A stretch of DNA of 64,000 bases from JAEZJZ01 sp050949055 (GTDB taxonomy: Bacteria > Bacillota > UBA994 > UBA5500). Numbering within the stretch: position 1 is the stretch's first letter; the number at the start of each line of letters is the position of its first letter. The notes under the pieces are model-generated. The model was given only the letters and a program-made list of their open reading frames with translations. It was not told where the DNA came from and did no database searches. Below, piece by piece: positions 9,135 to 16,924 of the stretch. A program made the position numbers and the translations under genes. The stretch is taken from assembly GCA_050949055.1 (NCBI GenBank), contig JBMNFA010000007.1, forward strand, positions 62,001 to 126,000. The letters run 5' to 3'.

Positions 9135-11489
9135 ATGGGCCAAGTCAGTTGGGATCGGTTGACCCTGGATGGTTTCGGGCGCTACCAGCGAGCGATCAGC
9201 ATCGATTTCGCCCCCGGCCTGACGGTACTGGTAGGGCCAAACGAGAGTGGCAAGACCACGCTGATTGCCGGTCTGACGGCGGTGTTGTTCGGACTGCCGG
9301 TGAATCAAGACCCCGCTCAGTTCGGGCAGACCCGTTGGCGGAACTGGCAGCAGCCAACCGCTTTTCAAGGGGAGCTCCACTTTACCGCCCACTCACAGCA
9401 GTGGCATCTGGTACGAGACTTTTCCACTAACCGCATCAGCCTGAAGCAGCGACTCGGCGATAGCTGGCGAGAGGTGGCGCAGGGGGTGGACAACCCTGGC
9501 GCTCGCCGCCCGCTGCAACGCTACCATCAGCAACTGCGCAGTCTGATCGGAATCGAGCGGCGGGAGTTGTTCCAGTCCACTTTCTGCCTGACCCAGCCGC
9601 TGCCCACCCCCAACAATTTGGAGGAGGCGGTGCAGGTGTTGCTTTCCGGCACCGATCGGCGGGTGGAGCAGGTGCAGGTGATTCTAGATCAACAGGTGCG
9701 AGCGATCACCCGCTATTACGGGCGGGAACTGGGCCTGACCAGGGATGGCAACAAGAATCGGCAGTTGGAGGAGCTGCAGTTGCAGATCGAACAGCTGCGG
9801 CAACGGATTGCTGATGGCCGCCAGACAGCTGATGGGTTGCAGCTGGTGCAGGCCGATTTAAGGCGGGCAGAGAAGCAACAGGCAGAGCTGAAAGAGCAGC
9901 TAAGGTTAACAGAACGCTCCCACCAAGCCTGGGGGACTTGGCGCTCTTACCAGGAAAGATATCGCCAACAGCTAGCAGAACAGCAGCGCTTAGCCACTGC
10001 AGTAGAGACGGCTGGCGAGCTATCCAAGCAGCTGCAGCAGTTTGAAGGCGGCGGTCTGGAACAGGCCGAGCCGGAACAGGTTGCCCTGCTGATGGATTAC
10101 GAGCGAAAGCAAAGGGCGTTTGAGCTGCGGCAGACGCAGGCAGAACAGGCCCATCAGGCTTTGGTAGAGCGGGAGCAAACCTATCAGCGGGCCAAGTGCG
10201 AGTGGCAACAACGGTTTGGCCCGTTGCAGCAGGATCCGGCGAATCTACTCTGGGCTATCGACCAGCATTTGGCCGGTCGGCGTAGCCGAGGGCCGCGGCA
10301 GCGTGCTGGCTCGTCATCAGCGCAAGTTATCCCTTGGCTGCTGGCAGCCGGTGCGGCGCTTGCCACTTTTGGTGTTTGGGGCAAAGATGCTGGAAGTTTG
10401 GGTTTCTGGGGCAGCTTGTTGGCAGCTGTGCTGGCTTGGGGGTTGGGCTATGCCGCCACCAAGTCAGCCGGGAGCCGGGAGCAGCAGCCAGGAACTCTTA
10501 GTCAGCTGGGTAAGCTAGGCGAGTTGCCACTGCCTGACTTGTTGCACGCCCGTGCCGCCCTGGAGCGCCTGATGGCGGTCCAAGCGGCACGGCCGGCAGA
10601 AGCCGAGTTGAGGGCATCCCAAGCGGAACTGCGGCAGGCGCAGCTGCAGCTAGACTATCTGAGACAGGCGCGCGATAGCTGCCGTCAGGCTTTGCAGCAG
10701 CTGCTGTCCTTGTTTGGTGTCAGTACAGTTGCCGAGCTGCAGACCAAAGCGCTGCATCTGCAAAACAGCATCGCAGCCACCCAAATCAGGTGGCAGGAGT
10801 TGATCGAAAGCCATCCCGGGCTGCCCGCGATGGAGATGGGGGACCAGCAGAGGATCGATGAGCTGTATGCAGCCAGCGAGCAGCGCATAGCCGCCCTGCG
10901 TCGTGCGGAGGAAGAGGCCCGCCAACGGGTGGAGCAGCTATTGCGTCAGCAAGCCGCTCTGGAAGGGCGGCAACCGCTAAATATCGCCCAGGCAGAAGAG
11001 CAATTGCAGCTGTTGCTTGCCCGGCGCGATCAATTGCAGTTGGAGGTGGAGGCGCTGGGCTTGGCATACCGGCAATTGGCAGCAGCCAAGGAGAGCTATC
11101 AGTTGACCTACCGGGAAAGGCTGCAAACACAGGTGAGCGCCTATATGCAAGGGATCACCAGGCAGGAGGATCGGCAGGTGGAGCTGAGCCCGGATTTCCA
11201 GGTGACCGTGTTCGACGGTACCGGCCAAGCCATCGTGCCGGCCCAGCTCAGCCAGGGAGTCAGGGATCAGCTCTACTTCGCCCTGCGGTTGGGCATCGCT
11301 GACCTGTTGGCAGACCAATCCCGGCTACCGCTAATCCTGGATGACCCCTTTGTGAACAGCGACGCCGAGCGGCTGCAGCGTATCCGGCAGATACTGGTTG
11401 CTGCCGCTAGGCAGCGGCAGATCCTGCTGTTTACGCACCAGCAGCAGCTGGCAGACTGGGGCGATGTGTCCTATCGTCTGCCGTTCTGA
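9135..11489 (+). CDS. yhaN: SMC-like ATPase with central membrane segments (YhaN type)
   Basis: The 784-aa protein has a Walker A motif, GPNESGKTTLIAG, near residue 35. Long glutamine-rich coiled coils flank a central hydrophobic pair (IPWLLAAGAALATFGVW and SLGFWGSLLAAVLAWGLGY, around residue 400). The ABC signature LSQGVRDQLYFALRLG and Walker B LPLILDDPFVNSD lie near the C-terminus. The hydrophobic pair in the coiled coil is typical of YhaN and would tether the ATPase to the membrane. ATG 9135 has AAGGGG 8 nt upstream. The frame can be extended to GTG 9126, overlapping yhaO. It is the partner of the YhaO nuclease. Confidence 0.88.
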   Translation: MGQVSWDRLTLDGFGRYQRAISIDFAPGLTVLVGPNESGKTTLIAGLTAVLFGLPVNQDPAQFGQTRWRNWQQPTAFQGELHFTAHSQQWHLVRDFSTNRISLKQRLGDSWREVAQGVDNPGARRPLQRYHQQLRSLIGIERRELFQSTFCLTQPLPTPNNLEEAVQVLLSGTDRRVEQVQVILDQQVRAITRYYGRELGLTRDGNKNRQLEELQLQIEQLRQRIADGRQTADGLQLVQADLRRAEKQQAELKEQLRLTERSHQAWGTWRSYQERYRQQLAEQQRLATAVETAGELSKQLQQFEGGGLEQAEPEQVALLMDYERKQRAFELRQTQAEQAHQALVEREQTYQRAKCEWQQRFGPLQQDPANLLWAIDQHLAGRRSRGPRQRAGSSSAQVIPWLLAAGAALATFGVWGKDAGSLGFWGSLLAAVLAWGLGYAATKSAGSREQQPGTLSQLGKLGELPLPDLLHARAALERLMAVQAARPAEAELRASQAELRQAQLQLDYLRQARDSCRQALQQLLSLFGVSTVAELQTKALHLQNSIAATQIRWQELIESHPGLPAMEMGDQQRIDELYAASEQRIAALRRAEEEARQRVEQLLRQQAALEGRQPLNIAQAEEQLQLLLARRDQLQLEVEALGLAYRQLAAAKESYQLTYRERLQTQVSAYMQGITRQEDRQVELSPDFQVTVFDGTGQAIVPAQLSQGVRDQLYFALRLGIADLLADQSRLPLILDDPFVNSDAERLQRIRQILVAAARQRQILLFTHQQQLADWGDVSYRLPF

Positions 11490-11531
11490 GTGCCCATCGC
11501 CCCATTCAGTGTGCTTTTCTGGCCATAATAG

Positions 11532-11574
11532 TTTGAGCGCAGCAAAGGCTTTTCGTTCCTTCGCTGCGCTCAAA
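11532..11574. other. Strong hairpin between convergent genes
   Basis: TTTGAGCGCAGC (11532-11543) and GCTGCGCTCAAA (11563-11574) are perfect 12-bp arms around a 19-nt loop that itself can pair (AAGG/CCTT). It lies between yhaN and the convergent cysteine desulfurase gene. No T-run follows on either strand, so it could be a weak bidirectional terminator or an mRNA 3' end stabiliser. Confidence 0.6.
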
Positions 11575-11645
11575 TTGATCGAAAATGGGCTCAGCACAAC
11601 CCGGAACTGGGGGGGGCAGCGCCCGTTCCGCGCGGCTGCTCATGC

Positions 11646-12788
11646 CTACCGGGCACTCAGTTCCGCCAGCGCCCTAATCGCCCAGTCGACATCTTCTGCC
11701 GTGTTGCTGTATCCGACGCTTAACCGCACCGTGCCGGCTGGAAAAGTGCCGATGGCCTGATGGGCCAGCGGAGCGCAGTGCAGGCCCGGCCGACTGATGA
11801 TGCCGTAATCATCTTCCAGCGCTACCGACAGGTCTGCAGCATCCCAGCCAGCCAGGTTGACGGAGACCACTCCGACGCCCTGCTGACCGCCGGGCCCGTA
11901 GACCGTGACGCCCGGAATCTGCTGCAGGCCCGCGCGCAGGCGCTCCGTTAACCCCAGCTCATGCTTGCTCACCTGTTTCAGCCCTTGCCGCAGCAACCAT
12001 TCCACCCCGGCGGCCAGGCCGGCCAAGCCAGGGGTGTTCGGGGTGCCTGCTTCCAGCCGATCGGGCATGAACTCAGGGTGCCATACCTGATGGGACGCGC
12101 TGCCGGTACCGCCCACCCGCCAAAAGGCCAACTCCACGTCTGGGCGCACATAGAGCAGGCCCGTGCCTTGCGGGCCAAACAAACACTTGTGTCCGGGAGC
12201 GGCCAGGCAGGCCGGTCGCAACGCCTGCACGTCGATGGGCATGGCCCCCAGGGTCTGGGATGCGTCCAGCAGCAACTTGATGCCGTGCGACTGGCAGAGA
12301 TCGCTGACAGCCTGCACGTCCAGCAGAGCGCCGGTGACGTTAGAGGCGTGGCTGACAGCAATCATCGCCGTGTTGTTCCGGATCGCCTGCTCAAACTGCT
12401 CCACCCGCACGGTCAAGCCGTCGGGTGCTTCCAACACGGTCAACTCGATGCTGCTTTGTTTGGCCAAATGCGAGAGGGGACGCAGGACCGAGTTATGGTC
12501 AAAACAGGTGGTGATCACATGATCGCCCGGCCTCACCAGGCCGTTGATGGCCATGTTCAAGGCGTCGGTCGCATTCAGGGTAAAGGCGACACTGGCTGAG
12601 CTCGGCGCATTGAGCAACTGGCTGACCAGATGACGGGCCTGGCTGACCAAGCGGGCGGCATGCAGGGACAGGCGATGGCCGGAGCGGCCAGGGTTGCCAC
12701 CGTGTTCTAAGGCGTCCAGCACTGCCCGCTTGACCTCTTCCGGCTTCGGCCAGGAGGTGGCCGCGTGATCCAGGTAGACTATAGACAC
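11646..12788 (-). CDS. Class V aminotransferase / cysteine desulfurase family, selenium-linked type
   Basis: This is a PLP enzyme of 380 aa. The start YLDHAATSWPKPEEV is typical of NifS/SufS-like proteins. SHASNVTGALL, a PLP-binding LDASQTLG and the Schiff-base lysine motif APGHKCLFGPQGTGLL follow. The active-site cysteine is in RPGLHCAPLAHQ. The closest known group is the cysteine desulfurase-like family (EF2568 type) that co-occurs with yedE, tusA-like and DUF3343 genes in selenium-using bacteria. It probably releases S or Se from cysteine or selenocysteine. The start is GTG 12788 with GGAGGG 7-8 nt upstream. It is the last gene of a four-gene minus-strand operon. Confidence 0.88.
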   Translation of the reverse strand: MSIVYLDHAATSWPKPEEVKRAVLDALEHGGNPGRSGHRLSLHAARLVSQARHLVSQLLNAPSSASVAFTLNATDALNMAINGLVRPGDHVITTCFDHNSVLRPLSHLAKQSSIELTVLEAPDGLTVRVEQFEQAIRNNTAMIAVSHASNVTGALLDVQAVSDLCQSHGIKLLLDASQTLGAMPIDVQALRPACLAAPGHKCLFGPQGTGLLYVRPDVELAFWRVGGTGSASHQVWHPEFMPDRLEAGTPNTPGLAGLAAGVEWLLRQGLKQVSKHELGLTERLRAGLQQIPGVTVYGPGGQQGVGVVSVNLAGWDAADLSVALEDDYGIISRPGLHCAPLAHQAIGTFPAGTVRLSVGYSNTAEDVDWAIRALAELSAR

Positions 12789-12827
12789 TCAAATTCCCTC
12801 CCAGGAACGCAGAATCAGCCTGCAGAA

Positions 12828-12853
12828 CGCCGGCCCTGCCAGTAGGGCCGGCG
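12828..12853. other. GC-rich hairpin inside the selenium operon
   Basis: CGCCGGCCCT (12828-12837) and AGGGCCGGCG (12844-12853) form a perfect 10-bp stem with a 6-nt loop. It sits in the 72-bp gap between the DUF3343 gene and the desulfurase gene. It lacks a T-run downstream in the direction of transcription. It may separate or stabilise the transcript segments. Confidence 0.6.
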
Positions 12854-12860
12854 CTGCCGA

Positions 12861-13085
12861 CTACAGCGGGCCGTAAATCTCCTCATGCTCTAGGTGGCAG
12901 CTTGCCAAGGCATCCAACACCGATTGAGAATTCTCTGCCACCACCTCGGCGCAGATGCCGCAGGAAGAGCTGAACTGTCGTGGAACCGGACGCAAGCGGC
13001 AAGAAAACCCGGCAGCCGTCAACTCGCGCTCGGCTTCCATCGCCCAGTAGACGGAGTGAAAGGTGACCACATACTTGTGTTGCAT
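12861..13085 (-). CDS. DUF3343 protein, putative Se/S carrier
   Basis: This is a 74-aa cytoplasmic protein. It starts MQHKYVVTFHSVYWAMEAE and has a central SSSCGICAEV motif with two cysteines, as in DUF3343 proteins. The family is found beside tusA-like and yedE genes and has been proposed as a carrier in selenium or sulfur transfer; direct biochemistry is lacking as far as I know. It is separated from the tusA-like gene by 3 nt, so the genes are clearly co-transcribed. Confidence 0.88.
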   Translation of the reverse strand: MQHKYVVTFHSVYWAMEAERELTAAGFSCRLRPVPRQFSSSCGICAEVVAENSQSVLDALASCHLEHEEIYGPL

Positions 13086-13088
13086 CTG

Positions 13089-13307
13089 TTAAGGCCTGAC
13101 TGACACGGCCCAGCTGCCATCCGCCTGCTGCTCCACCGTCGGTTGCTTCTTGGTGACGGTGAGCAGGAAACGAGTCACATTTTCCTTGGCCACCGCTGTA
13201 TCCACCAACACGGTCAACTGTTCTGTTCCGGCTTGTGCCAAGCCTTGCCGCGCCATGATCACCGGTTCCGGGCAGGAACGGCCCCGGGCATCAACTACCT
13301 TGCTCAT
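13089..13307 (-). CDS. TusA/SirA-like sulfurtransferase
   Basis: The 72-aa protein starts MSKVVDARGRSCPEPVIM. The CPEP sequence at residues 12-15 is the TusA-family CPxP motif whose cysteine carries persulfide. It lies between yedE and DUF3343, the arrangement associated with selenium metabolism rather than tRNA thiolation, so it may carry persulfide or perselenide to the downstream machinery (inference). Its ATG overlaps the yedE stop by one base (TGATG), indicating translational coupling. Confidence 0.9.
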   Translation of the reverse strand: MSKVVDARGRSCPEPVIMARQGLAQAGTEQLTVLVDTAVAKENVTRFLLTVTKKQPTVEQQADGSWAVSVRP

Positions 13308-14392
13308 CAGGCTTCCACCTCCTTGGACGAATGCTGTCTCCTCGCTACCCGCAAGGTCTCACGCGTACCCAGCCCTAAAACTAACAGTAATACCAGCAGG
13401 CCCCAACTAGCTATCTGGCCATTTACTGGCACGCCGTTGCCGCTGGCCGCCAATCCGAAATTGTGGGCTATAGCAGCGCCCATGATCAGCCCCAGCACTG
13501 TGCTCATCGCATCCACGTCGCCTTCGCCAGCCAAGATCAATTGCCGCAACGGGCAGCCTCCCAGCAGGGCAGCTCCCAACCCAGTCACCAGCATGCCGAG
13601 GAAGTTGTAGAGGTGGTTGCTGTGGGCAATCGGCTGCCCGGCGAAGCCCAGATTGAAGTTGCCCATCGCCAGGTTGAGCAGCAGGGCTGCCGCCAAAATG
13701 CCGATAAACCCGCTGATCAGGTGGCTATCCCTAAACAGGATCGCGTCTCGGATGCCGCCCACCATGCACAGACGGGTGCGCTGTGCGGCATAGCCGACCA
13801 GCAGCCCTGCCCCCAGAGAGATCAACACCGGGGCGGAAAGGGCACCAGGGCCTTCGCTGCTGCGGAAGATGAAGCCAGGAGCTACCAACGCCAGAATCAC
13901 CAGGCCAACGGCAAACAGTGGCGCCGCCAGCCCAGCCGCTGGCGGTTGCGGATAGCTCCGCCCCAAAGTAAAACCGCTCCTGAGGCAGACCACTCCCAGA
14001 ACGATGCCGGCGGTGAAGCCAGCCAGCCCGACCAGTGCATTCAAATCCCCGCCAGCCAACCTCAGCACCATTCTCAATGGACAACCGAGGAAGAGCAGGG
14101 CGCCGATGCTGACCATCATTCCCAGGAAAAAGCGCAGAACAGGGCTGGAGCCGCCCCGCGGACGGAACTCCTTGGCGAGTATGGCAGCCAGGAACGAACC
14201 AAGGATGAATCCTGGGATCTCCAGGCGAATGTTTTGCACCACCGCTGCTCGATGAAAGCCCAGCGCGCCGCTGATGTCCCGGAGGAAACAGACCACACAG
14301 ACGCCCATGTTCTTGGGGTTGCCGAAGTAGACCAGCAGGGCCCCCAGCGCCCCCACCAACAACCCGACGGCGATAATCCTCTTTCTCTCCAC
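13307..14392 (-). CDS. yedE: YedE-like selenium/sulfur-related membrane transporter
   Basis: This 361-aa polytopic membrane protein has about ten hydrophobic segments in two related halves. Each half has the conserved GCPLR signature (LFLGCPLRMVLRL and LLGGCPLRQLILAG), and the N-terminus reads FGNPKNMGVCVVCFLRD. These are marks of the YeeE/YedE family in its selenium-associated form. It is inferred to bring a selenium or sulfur compound into the cell for the TusA-like, DUF3343 and desulfurase proteins encoded just downstream. The GTG start has AGGAG very close (partly overlapping), so exact initiation is unsure. It is the first gene of the operon. Confidence 0.9.
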   Translation of the reverse strand: MERKRIIAVGLLVGALGALLVYFGNPKNMGVCVVCFLRDISGALGFHRAAVVQNIRLEIPGFILGSFLAAILAKEFRPRGGSSPVLRFFLGMMVSIGALLFLGCPLRMVLRLAGGDLNALVGLAGFTAGIVLGVVCLRSGFTLGRSYPQPPAAGLAAPLFAVGLVILALVAPGFIFRSSEGPGALSAPVLISLGAGLLVGYAAQRTRLCMVGGIRDAILFRDSHLISGFIGILAAALLLNLAMGNFNLGFAGQPIAHSNHLYNFLGMLVTGLGAALLGGCPLRQLILAGEGDVDAMSTVLGLIMGAAIAHNFGLAASGNGVPVNGQIASWGLLVLLLVLGLGTRETLRVARRQHSSKEVEA

Positions 14393-14576
14393 TCCTATGT
14401 ACCTTCCCTTCCGAGTCCTTCGTCGTGCACGACCTAGGGTTCTGTATTTCAGTCAAATTATATGTCATTTTTATCTTTGTTACAACTATCACTTATATAA
14501 GAGTATTTCATGTCAACCGATTGGACCACAACTGGGACTTATAGCCCCCTTCCGGCCAGACTTGCCTGCGTCCTTA

Positions 14577-14621
14577 TTGACATATGCCCGTAATTGCGCA
14601 TATACTGGTTATGGGCATATG
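14577..14621 (+). promoter_or_regulatory. Promoter and multi-half-site operator of the Mrp/NifX operon
   Basis: The promoter is TTGACA (14577-14582), an 18-bp spacer and TATACT (14601-14606), which is very close to consensus. Overlying it is an inverted repeat, CATATGCCC (14581-14589) and GGGCATATG (14613-14621). Half-sites read ATATGC at 14582-14587 and GCATAT at 14598-14603 and 14615-14620, spaced 16-17 bp. The left arm covers the -35, the middle site the -10 and the right arm the expected start. Such an arrangement suggests a dimeric repressor. The regulator is unknown; the DUF134 protein encoded at the end of this operon is a candidate. Confidence 0.7.
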
Positions 14622-14653
14622 ACCAATACATATCTGGGAGGCGCAGTGATTAG

Positions 14654-15424
14654 ATGGGATTGAACAGTTTCTTGGAGCCGGGGAATCAGTTGAGCCAGAT
14701 CAAACACGTGATAGCTGTGATGAGCGGCAAAGGAGGGGTCGGCAAGTCGTCAGTGGCCGCCTTGCTGGCGTTGGGGTTGCAGCGATTGGGAAAGCAGGCA
14801 GGTATTCTGGATGCTGATATTACAGGCCCCAGCGTGCCGACGCTGCTCGGCGTCCACGAGCGACCACAGTCCAGCGAACTAGGCCTGTTTCCTGTTGAGA
14901 GCGCCAGCGGTGTGAAGGTGATCAGTCTCAACCTTTTGCTGGACCAGGAGGACCAACCAGTCATTTGGAGAGGCCCGCTGATCGCTGGCGCGGTGAAGCA
15001 GTTTTGGAACGACGTGGTTTGGGGCGATCTGGACTATCTGGTGGTCGACTTGCCGCCCGGGACCGGCGACGCCCCGTTGACTGTGCTGCAGTCACTGCCG
15101 CTAACGGGTGTGGTTATCGTCAGCTCGCCGCAGGACCTGGCCGTGATGGTGGTGCGCAAAGCGATCAACATGGCCCGTAGTATGGATGTGCCGATTCTTG
15201 GCTTGGTTGAAAATATGAGTTATGTCAAGTGCCAGCACTGCCAAGAGACCTTTGAGATCTTTGGCCCTAGTCAGGGAGAAGCCGTAGCTAAAGCAGCAGG
15301 CATCCCCTTCCTGGGGAGGATGCCGCTGGAGCCGGCCATGCGCTCTTTGGCCGATTCGGGCAGGTTGCACGAGTATCGCAACTCGGTCGTGGAAGAGATG
15401 GTTCAGGCATTAGTGCAGGAGTAA
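14654..15424 (+). CDS. Mrp/NBP35-family P-loop ATPase
   Basis: The 256-aa protein has the deviant Walker A motif SGKGGVGKSS near residue 24, DADITGPSVP, and DLPPGTGDAPL. A C-terminal CxxC (VKCQHCQETF) matches the metal-cluster-binding cysteines of Mrp/NBP35 proteins. These act as carriers or scaffolds for Fe-S clusters. It is first in an operon of NifX/NifB-type and MinD-like genes. The corresponding Mrp gene sits beside the orange-protein operon in Desulfovibrio, so cluster delivery to NifX-type proteins is a reasonable inference. The ribosome-binding site GGGAGG is about 12 nt from the ATG. Confidence 0.9.
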   Translation: MGLNSFLEPGNQLSQIKHVIAVMSGKGGVGKSSVAALLALGLQRLGKQAGILDADITGPSVPTLLGVHERPQSSELGLFPVESASGVKVISLNLLLDQEDQPVIWRGPLIAGAVKQFWNDVVWGDLDYLVVDLPPGTGDAPLTVLQSLPLTGVVIVSSPQDLAVMVVRKAINMARSMDVPILGLVENMSYVKCQHCQETFEIFGPSQGEAVAKAAGIPFLGRMPLEPAMRSLADSGRLHEYRNSVVEEMVQALVQE

Positions 15425-15455
15425 CCCAGATAATGCAGCGGGAGGAGGTGAAGTG

Positions 15456-15677
15456 ATGCCCAGATTCGACGGTTCTGGCCCCGCCGGGCGAGGTCCGATG
15501 ACCGGTTGGGGGCGGGGTAATTGCATTGTCCCTGTACGCGGCTGGGCTGCCCGGGCTGGGGTCCAGCGTGTGCCCAGCCGGCGGATCGTGCGGGGCTTTC
15601 GGAGACCCCCCCTCAGGGAAGAGATTGCCTCGCTGCGAAACCAGATCAACCGGTCGCGCAGACAGTTGGAAAAGTGA
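15456..15677 (+). CDS. DUF5320 small protein
   Basis: This is a 73-aa basic, glycine/arginine-rich protein beginning MPRFDGSGPAGRGPMTGWGR, the DUF5320 signature, with a short predicted coiled coil (LREEIASLRNQINRSRRQL) at the C-terminus. DUF5320 proteins occur next to NifX/NifB and Mrp-type genes; the function is unknown. The ATG has AGGAGGTG 5 nt upstream. The frame can be extended one codon to GTG. Confidence 0.85.
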   Translation: MPRFDGSGPAGRGPMTGWGRGNCIVPVRGWAARAGVQRVPSRRIVRGFRRPPLREEIASLRNQINRSRRQLEK

Positions 15678-15740
15678 GGTGGCCACACGGCTAAAGCTCC
15701 GCGCAGCTTTGGCCATCATTCTCGTGGGAGGTGTCAGGTT

Positions 15741-16097
15741 ATGCGAATTTGTATTACCAGCAAAGGCAAGGAACTCACCGATCAGTTGGACGAGCGCTTT
15801 GGACGCTGCTCATATCTCTTAGTGGTGGACACAAGCAGTGGAGCTGTGGAATCGCTGAAGAATCCCGGGGTGTTGGTAGATCATGGAGCGGCCATTGCTG
15901 CTGCTCAGCGCGTATTGGATGCTCAGGTAGACGTGCTGTTGACTGGGAATCTGGGGCCGAACGCGGAAGGGATGCTGGAATCGCACAACATGACTGTATA
16001 CCAAGCACGGAACTGTAGTGTGCAGGAAGCTTTGGCAGCCTATCAAGCCGGGCAGCTGAAGCAGCTGCTGTCGGTGCGAACCGGTGCTGAGCAATGA
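15741..16097 (+). CDS. NifX/NifB-type iron-molybdenum cluster-binding protein (first copy)
   Basis: The 118-aa protein matches the dinitrogenase Fe-Mo cofactor-binding fold. The start is MRICITSKGKELTDQLDERFGRCSYLLVVD, with the family motif FGRC, then VDVLLTGNLGPNA. Such proteins bind metal-sulfur clusters; the Desulfovibrio orange protein, with a Mo-Cu-sulfide cluster, belongs here. The C-terminus overlaps the start of the next ATPase gene by ATGA. The ribosome-binding site GGAGGTG lies 7 nt from the ATG. No nitrogenase genes are in the window, so a nitrogen-fixation role is not implied. Confidence 0.88.
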   Translation: MRICITSKGKELTDQLDERFGRCSYLLVVDTSSGAVESLKNPGVLVDHGAAIAAAQRVLDAQVDVLLTGNLGPNAEGMLESHNMTVYQARNCSVQEALAAYQAGQLKQLLSVRTGAEQ

Positions 16098-16924
16098 AAG
16101 TCGCAGTCCTCAGTGGCAAGGGTGGCACCGGCAAGACTACGGTGGCGGTCAATTTGGCTCACGTCATGCGCTGGCGCTACATGGATTGCGATACTGAAGA
16201 GCCGAACGGCTGGGCATTTCTGCAGCCGAAGCTGCTGCAGTCAGAAGCCGTCCGGATTCCCAATCCGGTTGTCGATCAGGAGTTATGTACCCGCTGTGGT
16301 TCATGCGCGCAGGCCTGCCAGTTTCAAGCTCTTGGTGTGACCGCAAAAGGAGTGCTGATCTTTTCCCAGTTGTGTCACGGTTGCGGTCTCTGTTCACTGG
16401 TCTGCCCTGAGCAGGCTATTGATGAACAGCCTAGGGAAATTGGCCGAATCGACCATGGCCTTGGCCCAAACGGCGAGTGTTGGCAGGGGGTGATGAATGT
16501 GGGGGAGTTGGCTGGCGCACGCATTATTGAGCAGATGTTGCGCCAGCTAACAGGCACCACCCCTCTGATCATGGACTGTGCGCCAGGCACGTCCTGCAAC
16601 GTGATTGCCGTCGCCAAGCACGCCGACTTCGCCCTCCTGGTCACCGAGGCCACTCCTTTTGGTGCGCATGATTTGGAGGCCTCCATCAAGTTGCTGCAGT
16701 CGCTAGGCCTGCCGGGAGCGATTGTGGTCAACCGCTCCGTCGAGGACGCTGGTCTGATCTCAGATGTGGCTGACCATTATCAGCTGCCAATTATTGCCCG
16801 GTTACCTTTCAGTCGCCATGCGGCCGCATTGACTGCCGCTGGCAAACTGCTACAGGGCGAGGACTTCCCTGAGATGTTTGCCCAGCTCGGAGATCGCATT
16901 CGGGGGTTGATCAGATGCAACTAG
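16094..16924 (+). CDS. MinD-like ATPase with 4Fe-4S ferredoxin insert (first of a pair)
   Basis: This 276-aa protein starts MKVAVLSGKGGTGKTTVAV (Walker A). An inserted two-cluster ferredoxin domain follows, with CTRCGSCAQACQF and CHGCGLCSLVCPEQA at about 57-110. The MinD-like DCAPGTSCNV (switch II) comes next. This layout matches the paired MinD/Mrp-like ATPases of the orange-protein operon (DVU2103/DVU2104 type). It overlaps both neighbours (ATGA at 16094 and 10 nt at 16915), so translation is coupled. It may couple ATP hydrolysis to Fe-S handling or electron transfer toward NifX-type proteins (inference). Confidence 0.9.
   Translation: MKVAVLSGKGGTGKTTVAVNLAHVMRWRYMDCDTEEPNGWAFLQPKLLQSEAVRIPNPVVDQELCTRCGSCAQACQFQALGVTAKGVLIFSQLCHGCGLCSLVCPEQAIDEQPREIGRIDHGLGPNGECWQGVMNVGELAGARIIEQMLRQLTGTTPLIMDCAPGTSCNVIAVAKHADFALLVTEATPFGAHDLEASIKLLQSLGLPGAIVVNRSVEDAGLISDVADHYQLPIIARLPFSRHAAALTAAGKLLQGEDFPEMFAQLGDRIRGLIRCN

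Noticed and set aside
13463..14437. Plus-strand open frame of 324 codons across yedE
   Set aside because: It is antisense to the YedE-like transporter and encodes Gln/His-rich non-protein-like sequence.
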